A DNA stretch of 64,000 bases. It comes from Thermoanaerobaculia bacterium. GTDB lineage: Bacteria; Acidobacteriota; Thermoanaerobaculia; Multivoradales; Multivoraceae. Below the pieces are notes generated by a model. It made no database searches. It saw only the letters and a program-made list of their open reading frames with translations, and was not told the origin of the DNA. Both the position numbers and the translations under genes were made by a program. Shown here piece by piece: positions 32,710-42,287 of the stretch (position 1 is its first letter; each line of letters begins with the position of its first letter). The stretch spans positions 19,774 through 83,773 of the forward strand of contig JAJEHN010000023.1 of the NCBI GenBank assembly GCA_022823665.1, in the 5' to 3' direction.

Positions 32710-34281
32710 ATGAACCGGATCCCCTGCCGTGGTCCCGCGGCAACGACCATCGCCCTCGGATTGCTCGCCCTGCCGGCGACGGGCCTCGCCCTGAACCTGG
32801 ACCAGCCCACCTTCGTGGACGACATCGCGCCGATCCTCCATGAGAACTGCGCCTCCTGCCACCAGCCGGAGGAAATCGCCCCGATGTCGCTTCGCACCTA
32901 CCGCGAGGTGCGGCCCTGGGCGCGTTCGATCGCCCGGGCGGTCGAGAACCGCGACATGCCGCCGTGGGACGCCGACCCCGGCTACGGCCCCTTCACGAAC
33001 GACATCTCCCTGAGCGACGAGGAGATCGCGGCGATCACACGCTGGGCCGGCAGCGGCGCTCCCCGCGGCGACGGCGAGGAGCCCGTCTACGAAGCGCCGG
33101 CGCGAGACGCCGGCTGGGCGTTCGGCGAACCGGACTGGGTCTACGAGTTCGATCCCTTCGAGGTCGCCGCCGACGGTCCCGACGAGTTCGCCATGCTCCC
33201 GGTCGAGACCGGCTGGGACGAGGACCGCTGGATCCGGGCGATCGAGGTGCAGCCCGGCGACCGCGAGGTCGTCCACCACTTCATCCTCTGGCGAGCCGCC
33301 CCGGGCAGCGAGGTCCAGGACGCCTGGATCGACGCCTGGGCCGCCGGCGCGCGGCCGAACGAATTCCCGGCCGGAACGGCGCGCCTGGTGCCCAAGGGCC
33401 AGAACCTGATCGGCGACTTCCACTACCACCCGAACGGCACCGCGTCGACAGACAAGACCCGCATCGGCGTCTGGTTCGCCGAGCCGGACGAGGTCGAGAA
33501 GGAGCTGATCAACCTCTGGGTGATGAACTCCACGTTCAGGATCCCGGCCGGCGACGCGAACTACCAGGCGCAGGCGAACCACGTCTTCACGGAGGACGTT
33601 GTCGTCCGTTCGCTGGCGCCTCACATGCACTACCGCGGCAAGGACATGACGTACACGGCGCACCTTCCGGACGGCACGAAGCAGAACCTCCTCAGCGTCA
33701 GCCGCTACGACTTCAACTGGCAGACGGGCTACAACTTCGTCGAGCCGGTCGCCCTGCCGGCCGGCACCCGGATCGAGGTCACCGCCCACTGGGACAACTC
33801 GGCCGACAATCCGCACAACCCGGACCCGACGATCGACGTCACCTGGGGAACCGACTCGACCGACGAGATGCTGATCGGCTTCGTCGACTTCGTGGCCGCC
33901 GAGGGCGTCAGTCCGAAGCCGGCGAGCCCGGTGATCGCCAAGCTGGCGGAACTCGGCCAAACCCATCCCGGACAGGCGTGGCGCTTCGACGTCCAGCGCG
34001 AGCCCGGCAAGGGTCCCGAGCCGACCGCCATGCTCCTGCCGCGCGGCGGCGTGCCGGGCGGCTGGTTCGTCCAGTTCGGCACCCTGGTGCTGCCGGCGCC
34101 GATCGTCGACATCGTCTGGGACGGCGACAACGTGACCGCTACCGCGCAGACGCCCGGCAACACGATGCAGCTCAAGGGCTCCATCCAGGAAGACGGTACG
34201 CTGCGGATGAACATGGGACCGGGCGAGATGATCGGCACGCCGGCCGAGAACGAGACTCCGTCCACGCTGCCGACCGGCTAG
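32710..34281 (+). CDS. Cytochrome c / copper monooxygenase-like (PHM-type) protein, long copy
   Basis: This 523-residue exported protein has a signal peptide (ALPATGLA) and a c-haem site, CASCH, at 47-51. A two-part fold like peptidylglycine alpha-hydroxylating monooxygenase follows. Possible copper ligands are HH at 189-190, FHYH with H238 and H240, HMH at 305-307 and Met387 in DEMLIGF. These match in order the ligand pattern of that family. About 110 extra residues at the C-terminus form a beta-rich module (GSIQEDGTLRMNMGP) not found in the tandem copy. AAGGA lies 8 bases before the ATG. The reaction is unknown; haem-to-copper electron supply is my inference. Confidence 0.8.
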   Translation: MNRIPCRGPAATTIALGLLALPATGLALNLDQPTFVDDIAPILHENCASCHQPEEIAPMSLRTYREVRPWARSIARAVENRDMPPWDADPGYGPFTNDISLSDEEIAAITRWAGSGAPRGDGEEPVYEAPARDAGWAFGEPDWVYEFDPFEVAADGPDEFAMLPVETGWDEDRWIRAIEVQPGDREVVHHFILWRAAPGSEVQDAWIDAWAAGARPNEFPAGTARLVPKGQNLIGDFHYHPNGTASTDKTRIGVWFAEPDEVEKELINLWVMNSTFRIPAGDANYQAQANHVFTEDVVVRSLAPHMHYRGKDMTYTAHLPDGTKQNLLSVSRYDFNWQTGYNFVEPVALPAGTRIEVTAHWDNSADNPHNPDPTIDVTWGTDSTDEMLIGFVDFVAAEGVSPKPASPVIAKLAELGQTHPGQAWRFDVQREPGKGPEPTAMLLPRGGVPGGWFVQFGTLVLPAPIVDIVWDGDNVTATAQTPGNTMQLKGSIQEDGTLRMNMGPGEMIGTPAENETPSTLPTG

Positions 34282-34354
34282 GAACGCCCCGGAAGAGGCC
34301 GGGGCGTCCGGCTACAATCCGGGTCACATCTCGAACAGCCCCGGAGAGCACCCG

Positions 34355-35596
34355 ATGAACCGAGCCTCCCGCCTGATCCGACCCGCGACCGCCGCGGCGA
34401 CCGCCCTCCTGCTGGCGCCGGCCCTCGCCGCGGGCCTGAACCTCGACCAGCCCACCTTCGTCGACGACGTCGCGCCGATCCTCCACGCGAACTGCGCCTC
34501 CTGCCACCAGCCCGACGAGATCGGGCCGATGTCGCTGCGGACCTATCGCGAGGCGCGGCCGTGGGCCCGGTCGATCGCCCGCGCGGTCGAGAATCGCGAC
34601 ATGCCGCCCTGGGACGCCGACCCGGGCTACGGTCCCTTCAAGAACGACATCAGCCTGAGCGACGACGAGATCGCGGCGATCACCCGCTGGGCGGCGAACG
34701 GCGCGCCCCGCGGCGAAGGGGACGAGCCCGTCTACAGGAAGCCCGAGAAGGAAGGCGAGTGGACGTTCGGCGAGCCGGACTGGGTGTTCGAGTTCGATCC
34801 CCACGAGGTGGCCGCCGAAGGACCGGACCAGTTCCTCGACGTGCCGATCGTGACCGGATTCCAGGAGGATCGCTGGATCCGCGCGGTCGAGGTCCAGGCC
34901 GGCGACCGCACGGTGCTTCACCACTTCATCCTCTGGCGGGCCAGCGAGAACAGCCCGGTCCAGGAGGGCTGGGTCGGCGCCTGGGCCACGGGCTTCGCGC
35001 CCCAGCACTTCCCGCCCGGCACCGGCCGCCTGCTGCCGAAGGGCCGCAACCTGATCGGCGACTTCCACTACCACCCGAACGGCACGGCGGCGACCGACAG
35101 GACCCGCGTCGCCCTCTGGTTCGCCGAGCCGGAAGAGGTCGAGAGGGAACTGGTCAACCTCTGGATCGTCAACAACACGTTCCACATCCCGGCCGGCGAA
35201 GCGGACTACCGGGCCCAGGCGACCCACGTCTTCGACCAGGACGTGGTGATCCGCTCGTTCACGCCCCACATGCACTACCGCGGGAAGTCGATGAAGTACA
35301 CCGCCTTCCTGCCCAACGGTGAGCAAAGGGAACTGCTGAGCGTCAGCCGCTACGACTTCAACTGGCAGATGGCCTACGACCTGGCCGAGCCGATGCGGCT
35401 GCCGGCCGGCACGCGGATCGAGGTTTCGGCTTCGTTCGACAACTCGGCCGACAACCCGCACAACCCGGACCCGACCGTCGACGTCACCTGGGGCGCCGAT
35501 TCGACCGACGAGATGCTGATCGGCTTCATCGACTACGTCGCCGCCGACAGCGCCGCCGCCAAAGCGGCGACCCCGGCGGGTCCCGCCGGGCAGTGA
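34355..35596 (+). CDS. Cytochrome c / copper monooxygenase-like (PHM-type) protein, short copy
   Basis: The 413-residue paralogue of the preceding gene has a near-identical order of motifs: signal peptide, CASCHQP, RDMPPWDADPGYGPF, LHHFILWRA, GDFHYHPNGT, PHMHYRGK and DEMLIGF. It lacks the C-terminal beta module of the long copy and ends in a Pro/Ala/Gly tail. The strong similarity over about 390 residues points to a tandem duplication. GGAGAG lies 7 bases before the ATG. Its stop overlaps the GTG of the next gene (GTGA), so the propeller lipoprotein is probably co-translated. Confidence 0.8.
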   Translation: MNRASRLIRPATAAATALLLAPALAAGLNLDQPTFVDDVAPILHANCASCHQPDEIGPMSLRTYREARPWARSIARAVENRDMPPWDADPGYGPFKNDISLSDDEIAAITRWAANGAPRGEGDEPVYRKPEKEGEWTFGEPDWVFEFDPHEVAAEGPDQFLDVPIVTGFQEDRWIRAVEVQAGDRTVLHHFILWRASENSPVQEGWVGAWATGFAPQHFPPGTGRLLPKGRNLIGDFHYHPNGTAATDRTRVALWFAEPEEVERELVNLWIVNNTFHIPAGEADYRAQATHVFDQDVVIRSFTPHMHYRGKSMKYTAFLPNGEQRELLSVSRYDFNWQMAYDLAEPMRLPAGTRIEVSASFDNSADNPHNPDPTVDVTWGADSTDEMLIGFIDYVAADSAAAKAATPAGPAGQ

Positions 35597-36669
35597 ACCC
35601 TGGTGGCGCGTCCGCTCGTCACCAGCGTCACGGTCCGAGCGCCCGTCCGAGGGCGGTCGGACGTCACCGCTCGCCGGCCGCCGTCGTCACGCTTCTGATC
35701 GCGGCGACGGCGCTCGGTTGCGGCGCCAACGAGGCGACTCCCGCCGGCGACGTAGCCGAAACTCCACCGCCAGAAGCGGCCCAGGAGTTCACCGCCCCGA
35801 TCGTCTTTCAGCGCTTCGCCAACACCGGCGCCACGCCGACCATCCCCGGCTTCTACGGCGGTGCCGACATCTGGATCATGGAGGGCGATGGCAGCGGCGT
35901 ACGTCTGGTGCGGAAGGGTGTTCCGCAGCACCTGGACCACCCTTCGTTGACCTTTGACCTCGAGAACGTGGTCTACGCCGAGTTCACCGACGCCGAAGCC
36001 GGCGTCGAGGCCGGCGCCCGCATCTTCAGCGAGGATCTCGCGACCGGCGAGCGGGAGGTGCTGCGCGAGGTCGAGGGCTGCGCCGTCCACCACGCCAGCA
36101 TCTCGCCGATCACCCGGCAGCTCGTCTACGCCCGCAACTGCCCCGAAGGTGACGGCTTCAACAAGGGCCTGATCCTCGAGCTGAGCGACCGCCGCCAGAT
36201 CGACGCCTCGAACACGACGGCGCTCGCGGTCGGCAACGGCGTCGGCCTCGGGCGGGCCGTCCTGTTCCAGGCCGAAGACGAGCCCGAGAACGGCGAACGG
36301 CGGATGGAAATCGCGATCATCCGCTTCGACGGCTACGGCCAGGGCACCTACACCGCGCTCACCGACCGCGAACACCGCCACCGCCGCCCGGCCGTCTCAC
36401 CGGACGGGCAGACCATCGCCTGGCAGACGAACCTGACCGGTCCGACCGACGACATCTTCCTCGCCGACATCGACGGCTCGAACCAGCGCCGGCTGACTGC
36501 GTCCGACGCGAACGATGGCCACCCCTGGTTCTCCCGCGACGGCCGCTCGATCGTCTTCGAGTCGGACCGCTCCGGGAACTGGGAGATCTGGACGATCGAG
36601 ATCGAGACAGGCGAGGTCGTCCAACTGACGGACGACCCGGCCTACGTCAGCACCCGGCCCCGCTGGTAG
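35593..36669 (+). CDS. TolB-like beta-propeller lipoprotein
   Basis: The 358-residue protein has a basic leader and a lipobox (ATALGCG, Cys at about residue 43). It carries repeated TolB/WD40-like blades, best seen in the second half: RRPAVSPDGQTIAWQTN, FLADIDGSNQRRLTA, GHPWFSRDGRSIVFESDR and WEIWTIEIETGEVVQLT. The GTG overlaps the preceding stop. It is probably a periplasmic scaffold or binding protein working with the two cytochrome/copper proteins (inference). The Asp-Gly repeat loops are clear, so the fold call is firm while the function is not. Confidence 0.8.
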   Translation: MNPGGASARHQRHGPSARPRAVGRHRSPAAVVTLLIAATALGCGANEATPAGDVAETPPPEAAQEFTAPIVFQRFANTGATPTIPGFYGGADIWIMEGDGSGVRLVRKGVPQHLDHPSLTFDLENVVYAEFTDAEAGVEAGARIFSEDLATGEREVLREVEGCAVHHASISPITRQLVYARNCPEGDGFNKGLILELSDRRQIDASNTTALAVGNGVGLGRAVLFQAEDEPENGERRMEIAIIRFDGYGQGTYTALTDREHRHRRPAVSPDGQTIAWQTNLTGPTDDIFLADIDGSNQRRLTASDANDGHPWFSRDGRSIVFESDRSGNWEIWTIEIETGEVVQLTDDPAYVSTRPRW

Positions 36670-36693
36670 GTCCAGCGCCTGTCGGCGGCGGCG

Positions 36694-37665
36694 CTACTCC
36701 ACGCGCGACAGCAGCCACCACTTCATCGTGGTCGACACGAGGTCGGCGGCGTCCTGCTGTACGAAGTGGCTGGCGCCCGGCACGGTGACCAGAGTCAGGT
36801 CGCTGTCGAGCCAGTCCCAGGTGTTGTTCAGGCCGTCGGAGTGCAGGGCGGCGTCTTCCAGGCCGTGGAACTGGAGTACCGGCATGCCCAGCCGGGGAAG
36901 TTCCTGGCCCGGCGCCTGACCGATGCCGCCGCCGTCTTCGCTCGGGTAGTTCCGCTTGTAGTAGGCCAGCATGGCGTCGAAGTCGGAGCGCTCGAACGCC
37001 GCCTGGTAGTGCGCTCGCGCGTCCTCGTCCTGCACCCAGCCGGAGAGCGTCATCGCGTTCATCGGCATGCCGAAGAAGATGTCCGGGTCGCTGGCCTTGC
37101 CTTCCTGGAACTTGCGGGCGTAGCCGCTGTTCTGCTGCTGCTCCTGGTTGTTCGCCAGTTCGCGGCCCATGCCGTTCGGGTGCGGCAGGTTCAGGATGAT
37201 CAGCCGCTCCGTCATCTGGGGCACGTGGAACGCGAACTGCCAGGCGACCGCGCCGCCCCAGTCGTGGCCGACGATCGTCGCCTTGTCCCGGCCGAGATGG
37301 CGGATCACCGCCGCCACGTCGCCGACCAGGTAGCGCATGTCGTAGTTCTCTTCGCCGTCGGGCGAGTCGCTCCTGTTGTAGCCGCGCTGGTCGATCGCCA
37401 CGACCTGGAAGTCGCTCGACAGCGCCTCCATCTGGTCGCGCCACGAGTACCAGAAGTCCGGGAAGCCGTGGATCATGACGACCAGGGGCCCCTCGCCGAT
37501 GGAGGCGTAGTGGATCTTCACGCCGTCCGAATCGGCGTAGCCGTGCTCCACGCGGTCCATCAGGTCACTGCCCATCGCCGCTCCCCCTACCGATCCCAAC
37601 AGGAGGGCACAGGCGGCAACCGCCGCCAGGCGTCGTCGGTTCGTCCGTTCGCCAGATCGCCACAT
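36694..37665 (-). CDS. Exported alpha/beta hydrolase, epoxide-hydrolase/haloalkanoate-dehalogenase-like
   Basis: This 323-residue protein has a signal peptide and an alpha/beta-hydrolase core. It has [11 protein letters not shown] (oxyanion hole), DQRGYNRSD, the nucleophile elbow [10 protein letters not shown] with Asp as nucleophile, and [11 protein letters not shown] with the catalytic His. The Asp nucleophile is that of epoxide hydrolases and fluoroacetate-type dehalogenases, not of esterases. Export to the periplasm is unusual for such enzymes but known. The substrate is unknown. It stands alone, convergent with the propeller lipoprotein. Confidence 0.86.
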   Translation of the reverse strand: MWRSGERTNRRRLAAVAACALLLGSVGGAAMGSDLMDRVEHGYADSDGVKIHYASIGEGPLVVMIHGFPDFWYSWRDQMEALSSDFQVVAIDQRGYNRSDSPDGEENYDMRYLVGDVAAVIRHLGRDKATIVGHDWGGAVAWQFAFHVPQMTERLIILNLPHPNGMGRELANNQEQQQNSGYARKFQEGKASDPDIFFGMPMNAMTLSGWVQDEDARAHYQAAFERSDFDAMLAYYKRNYPSEDGGGIGQAPGQELPRLGMPVLQFHGLEDAALHSDGLNNTWDWLDSDLTLVTVPGASHFVQQDAADLVSTTMKWWLLSRVE

Positions 37666-37726
37666 CTTCGTTCTCCTTCGTTGCTCGGTGCGGGAAAAGT
37701 GCCCGAGGCATTGTACGCGCGGAAAC

Positions 37727-39802
37727 TCAGCCTGTTTCTCCCGGCAGCGCGAAGGCGATCAACTCCGACGCCACCCCGCTGCCGCCGACGGCGAGTACCA
37801 CGTACTGACGGCCCTCGTGCAGGTAGGTCATCGGCGATCCGCCGACGCCGGCTTCGATCTCCACCGACCAGACCGTCTCGCCCGACGCCTTGTCGAGGGC
37901 CGAGAACGTCGACGGCTCGAAACGCCAGTCGCGGCTCGCCGCGATCTCGGCGAGCGCCGCCGCCTGCTCTTCGTTCGCCACAGCCAGTTCCTCGAGCGCC
38001 GACGATTCCAGGTCCATCGACTCGGCTTCCATTTCCGCGTCCGGATGGACCGTCGCCTCCAGGCCCACGAACAGCAGCTCAGGCGTGAGCAGCACATGGG
38101 CGCGTGACCCCGAGCCCATCGGCCCCAGGTTCAGGTCTCGGATGGCCGGATGCCCGGTCGGCCCCTCGCCCAGTGGCCGCATCCACTCGATCTCGCCACG
38201 GTTCAGGTCGTAGGCGGTCAGCCGTGTGTACGGCGGCTTGACGATCGGCAGCCCGAACGGGCCGGGAGGAGTCGTCTGGATCGAACCGATGTAGTCAAAG
38301 GACGACCGGGCCGCGTCCGGCTTCTTGATCGTCAGCACCACCGGCCGGTTGAAGGAGGGCACGTAGAGCCAGCCCGTCTCCGGGTCGAACGCGCCGCCCG
38401 GCCAGCTCGCGCCGCCGCCCCATCCGGGCACCTGCCAGGTACCCCGCAGCGAAGGCGGCGTGTAGAGCGGACCGTAGTCGTACCGCTCCAGGATCTCCTT
38501 CGCTCGCTCGAGGATCTCCGGCGTGAAGTCGATCAACTGGTCTTCGTGCATGCCCTGGCGTTCGTACGCCGGCGGCTTGGTCGGAAACGGCTGGGTCCGA
38601 GCCGAGCGCTCGCCCGGCACCGTGCTCCGCGGCACCGGACGGTCCTCGATCGGCCACACCGGCTCGCCGCTGTCGGCGTCGAAGACGTAGACGAAGCCCT
38701 GCTTGCTGAGCTGCGCCGCGACCTTGAGTTCGCGGCCGTCGACCTCGATATCGCCCAGGATGGGCGGCGTCACCAGGTCGTAGTCCCACAGGCCGTGGCG
38801 GATCGCCTGGAAGTGCCACTTGCGCTCGCCCGTCTCGCAGTCGAGCGCCACCAGGCTCTCCGCGAACAGGTTGTCGCCGAGCCGGTGTCCGCCGTACCAG
38901 TCGTTCGTCGGCGTGCCGAACGGCAGGTAGACGAGGCCGAGGCCCTCGTCGGCGGTGATCAGCGTCCAGACGTTCGCGTTGCCGGTGTACTGCCAGGAGT
39001 CGTTCTCCCAGGTGTCGTGGCCGACTTCCCCCGGCTCCGGAATCGAGTGGAAGGTCCAGCGCAGTTCGCCGGTCACCGGATCGAAACCGCGCACGTCTCC
39101 GGGCGGCGCGTCGGGGTGGTTCGGGGCGTCCGATATCGATGCGCCCACGATCACGGTGTCGCGACAGACCATGACCGGCGAACTCACCGCATAGGCGCGG
39201 CGCCGCCGGACCTCGCGCCGGAGGCCCTCGGTCAGGTCGACCGCCCCGCCGTCGCCGAAGCTGCCGACCGGTTCGCCGGTGAACGGGTCGACCGCCAGGA
39301 GCCGGGCGTCGCCGGTACCGTAGAACAACCGCGCCGGAACCTCTTCGCCGTCGTCGCCGGCGGCTCTCCCCGGCCAGTAGCTGGCGCCTCGGTGGACGAA
39401 GCCGAGGTTCGTGGGCCGGCCGGCCTCGTAGGCCTCCGGGTCGTAGACCCATTCCGTCTCCCCGGTCGCCGGATCGAGCGCGGCGATCTGGCTCAGGCCG
39501 GTCGTCGCGTAGAGGCGGTCGCCGATCTTGATCGGCGTGACCTGGTTGCCGCCGGGCTGCATCCGGCGGCTGCGCAACCGGCGATCCTCGGCGACCCGAT
39601 CGTTGTCGGGTGACGACCAGCGCCAGGCGATCTCCAGGTCGCCGACGTTTTCCGCATCGATCTGGTCGAGCGGTGCGTAGCGCTGCCCGCCCTGGTCGCC
39701 GGTCGTCACCGGCCACTCGCTGTCCTGGGCGGCGCTCGAAACGGGAGCAACGACAAGGCAGAGGGCCGCCGCCAAGGCTCCCTGCCGCAATCCCGGGTTC
39801 AT
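37727..39802 (-). CDS. Exported PQQ quinoprotein, glucose-dehydrogenase-like
   Basis: The 691-residue quinoprotein has a signal peptide ending VSSAAQ and a propeller with repeated LDPxTGE motifs. The active-site segment [20 protein letters not shown] and [14 protein letters not shown] are typical of membrane glucose-dehydrogenase-type PQQ enzymes. It lacks the Cys-Cys pair of alcohol dehydrogenases, as expected, and also lacks membrane helices. An acidic, Glu/Ala-rich insertion near residues 590-625 is peculiar to it. It should oxidise a sugar or polyol in the periplasm. It lies 22 bases behind acuI on the same strand, probably by chance of operon packing. Confidence 0.88.
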   Translation of the reverse strand: MNPGLRQGALAAALCLVVAPVSSAAQDSEWPVTTGDQGGQRYAPLDQIDAENVGDLEIAWRWSSPDNDRVAEDRRLRSRRMQPGGNQVTPIKIGDRLYATTGLSQIAALDPATGETEWVYDPEAYEAGRPTNLGFVHRGASYWPGRAAGDDGEEVPARLFYGTGDARLLAVDPFTGEPVGSFGDGGAVDLTEGLRREVRRRRAYAVSSPVMVCRDTVIVGASISDAPNHPDAPPGDVRGFDPVTGELRWTFHSIPEPGEVGHDTWENDSWQYTGNANVWTLITADEGLGLVYLPFGTPTNDWYGGHRLGDNLFAESLVALDCETGERKWHFQAIRHGLWDYDLVTPPILGDIEVDGRELKVAAQLSKQGFVYVFDADSGEPVWPIEDRPVPRSTVPGERSARTQPFPTKPPAYERQGMHEDQLIDFTPEILERAKEILERYDYGPLYTPPSLRGTWQVPGWGGGASWPGGAFDPETGWLYVPSFNRPVVLTIKKPDAARSSFDYIGSIQTTPPGPFGLPIVKPPYTRLTAYDLNRGEIEWMRPLGEGPTGHPAIRDLNLGPMGSGSRAHVLLTPELLFVGLEATVHPDAEMEAESMDLESSALEELAVANEEQAAALAEIAASRDWRFEPSTFSALDKASGETVWSVEIEAGVGGSPMTYLHEGRQYVVLAVGGSGVASELIAFALPGETG

Positions 39803-39824
39803 TCGGCTCCTCCCGTCCGGTCGT

Positions 39825-40817
39825 TCACGCGTTGACGTCGATGACCACCCTGCCGCGCGTCCGGCCCGCGAGGATCGACGCCGCCAGTTCCTCGATGCCG
39901 CTCATCGGCTCGACCGTCGTCATCTCGGACAGCAGGTCGGCCGGAAGCTCCGCCGCCAGCCGGCGCCAAGCCTCCCGTCGCCGTTCCATGGGCGCCATCA
40001 CGGAGTCGACGCCCGCGAGGACGACACCGCGCAGGATGAAGGGATAGACGCTCGACGGCAGGTCCATGCCGCCGGCCAGTCCGCAGGCGGCGACGCAGCC
40101 GCCGTAACGGGTCTGGGCGATCAGGTTGGCCAGCGTCGCCGAGCCGACGACGTCGACCGCGCCAGCCCAGTTCTCCCGGCCGATCGGCCTCGGCTTCGCG
40201 GCTAGCGTGTCGCGGGCGATGAAGTCGGCCGCGCCCAGGCTGCTCAGGTAGTCGTGCTCCGCCTCGCGGCCGGTGGACGCGATGACCCGGTAGCCGGCCC
40301 GCGCCAGCAGCGCCACCGCCACCGAGCCCACGCCGCCGGCGGCGCCGGTGACCACGACGTCGCCACTTTCCGGCGCGACACCGTGATCCTGCAGCGCCAT
40401 CACGCAGAGCATCGCCGTGTAACCCGCGGTGCCGATCGCCATCGCCTGCTCGTTGGTGAAGGCGTCCGGCACCGGGACGAGCCAATCCGGCTTCATCCGT
40501 GCCCGTTGCGAGTAGCCGCCCCAGTGGCTCTCGCTCAGGCCGTAGCCGTTGACCAGTACGCGGTCGCCCGGCGAGAACGAATCCGAAGCGGATTCGGCCA
40601 CCGTCCCGGCCAGATCGATGCCGCAGACCATCGGCACCGAACGGCAGATCGGCGCGGCGCCGGTGATCGCCAGGCCGTCCTTGTAGTTCAGGGTGGAGTA
40701 CTCGACATCCACCAGCACGTCGTGCTCGGGCAGGTCGCCCAGCGTCAGGTCACGCAGGCCGGCGGTGTGCTGATCGTCGACCTTGTCGACGACGACCGCT
40801 CGAAAGGTGTCGCTCAT
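39825..40817 (-). CDS. acuI: Acryloyl-CoA reductase family protein (AcuI/YhdH)
   Basis: The protein has 330 residues if the ATG at 40817 is used (GAGGAAG 10 bases upstream). It is a medium-chain reductase with LNYKDGLAITG, GIDLAGTV and the NADPH loop VTGAAGGVGSVAVALLARAGY. AACGLAGGMDLPSSVYPFILRG is a hallmark of the YhdH/AcuI group. AcuI reduces acryloyl-CoA to propionyl-CoA during acrylate or dimethylsulfoniopropionate breakdown and protects against acryloyl-CoA. No DMSP lyase is seen here. The general family call is firm, the exact substrate probable. Confidence 0.85.
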   Translation of the reverse strand: MSDTFRAVVVDKVDDQHTAGLRDLTLGDLPEHDVLVDVEYSTLNYKDGLAITGAAPICRSVPMVCGIDLAGTVAESASDSFSPGDRVLVNGYGLSESHWGGYSQRARMKPDWLVPVPDAFTNEQAMAIGTAGYTAMLCVMALQDHGVAPESGDVVVTGAAGGVGSVAVALLARAGYRVIASTGREAEHDYLSSLGAADFIARDTLAAKPRPIGRENWAGAVDVVGSATLANLIAQTRYGGCVAACGLAGGMDLPSSVYPFILRGVVLAGVDSVMAPMERRREAWRRLAAELPADLLSEMTTVEPMSGIEELAASILAGRTRGRVVIDVNA

Positions 40818-40946
40818 TCTCGGTTTCTTCCTCGGTTTGGGGGTGCAGGCAAGCCCGAGGGTGGCGATCCGACCGCCCGAAGACGGGCGCTCGGACTGCG
40901 ACGCGGGCGGCGCGCGGACGCGCCGCCGAGGTTCTATCATTCCGCC

Positions 40947-42287
40947 ATGACTTCCACGACCTCCTCAGGCACGCTCCGCATCACGCCCATGCGACTGTTC
41001 GTCGCCGCCTTCCTGCTGCTGGGGCCCGCCGCGGCTTCCGCCGCCGCCAACAACGCCGCCAATGACCGCGCCCGGATGACGCCGGCCGCCGCCGATCCCG
41101 CCGAGACCTGGCCGCGCTGGCGCGGGCCGAGCGGACAGGGCGACGTCGTGGGCAGCGGCTACGTCGACCGTTGGGGCCCGGAGGAGAACGTCCGCTGGAA
41201 GGTCGCCGTCCCCGGCAAGGGCAACTCCTCGCCGATCATCTGGGGAGATCGCATCTTCCTGACCACCGCGGAAGCGGCCGGCGCCAAACGCTCCGTACTC
41301 GCCTTCGACCGGGAGACCGGGAAGAGGCTCTGGACCACCGCGGCGCCCAACGCGAACCCCGAACGCGCCTATCCCAAGAACGGACACGCCTCCTCGACCC
41401 CGACGACCGACGGCGAGCGGGTCTACGCCTACCTCGGCAACCACGGCCTGATGGCGCTCGACATGGACGGCGAGATCGTCTGGCACAAGTCGTTCGGCGA
41501 GTTGAACGCCTTTCACGGCACGGCCTCGTCGCCGCTGCTGCTTGGAGACCGCCTGATCGTCGTCCAGGAACAGCAACGTTCCGCGTCCTTCATCGCCGCC
41601 TTCGACCGCCGCACGGGCGAGGAACTGTGGCGCACCGAACGCGACACCCAGGTCGGCTGGAGTTCGCCGGCCGCCGTCTCGGTGACCACCGACGACGGCG
41701 AAGAGCGTGACGAGATCATCGTCAACAGCCAGCACCACGTGATCGCCTACGCGCCCGAGGACGGCCGGGAGCTGTGGCGCGCCAGCGGCACGACCTTCGA
41801 GGTCATCCCGAGTCCCGTCGTCGGCCACGACCTGCTGTTCAGCACCTCGGGCCGCGCGGGGCCGACCCTGGCGATCCGCCCCGGCGGCAACGGCGACGTG
41901 ACGGACAGCCGGATCGTCTGGACCGCCGCGAAGGGCTCCCCCTTCGTCGTCGCGCCGATGCTCGTCGGCGACTACCTCTACATGGTCAACGACATGGCGA
42001 GCGTGATCACCGTCTACGAAGCGAAGACCGGCGAGGTCCTCTGGCAGGAACGCCTCGGCGAACGGATGCGCGAAGGCTTCTCCGCCGCGCCGGTCGCCTT
42101 CGGCGGCAAGATCTTCTTCACCAACGACAACGGCGAGACCTTCGTCATCAAGGAAGGGCCGGACTTCGAGCTGCTCCACGTCAACCGGATCGGCGAACGG
42201 ACGATCGCCTCGCCCGCCCTCGTCGGCGGCGTCTGGTACATCCGCACCGCCGGGCACCTGTGGGCGATCGGCGAGGAAACCGGCTAG
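40947..42287 (+). CDS. Exported PQQ-like beta-propeller protein
   Basis: The 446-residue protein has a signal peptide (RLFVAAFLLLGPAAASAAA) and repeated PQQ-like blades (WPRWRGPSGQG opening, VLAFDRETGKRLWTT, MALDMDGEIVWHK, FDRRTGEELWRTERD). The opening WPRWRGP-G is typical of the outer-membrane-assembly/BamB-like and Planctomycete PQQ-repeat group. The catalytic Asp and Cys-Cys pair of true dehydrogenases are not seen, so it may be a binding or scaffold protein. The ATG at 40947 or at 40989 could start it; neither has a clear ribosome site. Its stop codon shares CTAG with the stop of the opposite gene. Confidence 0.8.
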   Translation: MTSTTSSGTLRITPMRLFVAAFLLLGPAAASAAANNAANDRARMTPAAADPAETWPRWRGPSGQGDVVGSGYVDRWGPEENVRWKVAVPGKGNSSPIIWGDRIFLTTAEAAGAKRSVLAFDRETGKRLWTTAAPNANPERAYPKNGHASSTPTTDGERVYAYLGNHGLMALDMDGEIVWHKSFGELNAFHGTASSPLLLGDRLIVVQEQQRSASFIAAFDRRTGEELWRTERDTQVGWSSPAAVSVTTDDGEERDEIIVNSQHHVIAYAPEDGRELWRASGTTFEVIPSPVVGHDLLFSTSGRAGPTLAIRPGGNGDVTDSRIVWTAAKGSPFVVAPMLVGDYLYMVNDMASVITVYEAKTGEVLWQERLGERMREGFSAAPVAFGGKIFFTNDNGETFVIKEGPDFELLHVNRIGERTIASPALVGGVWYIRTAGHLWAIGEETG

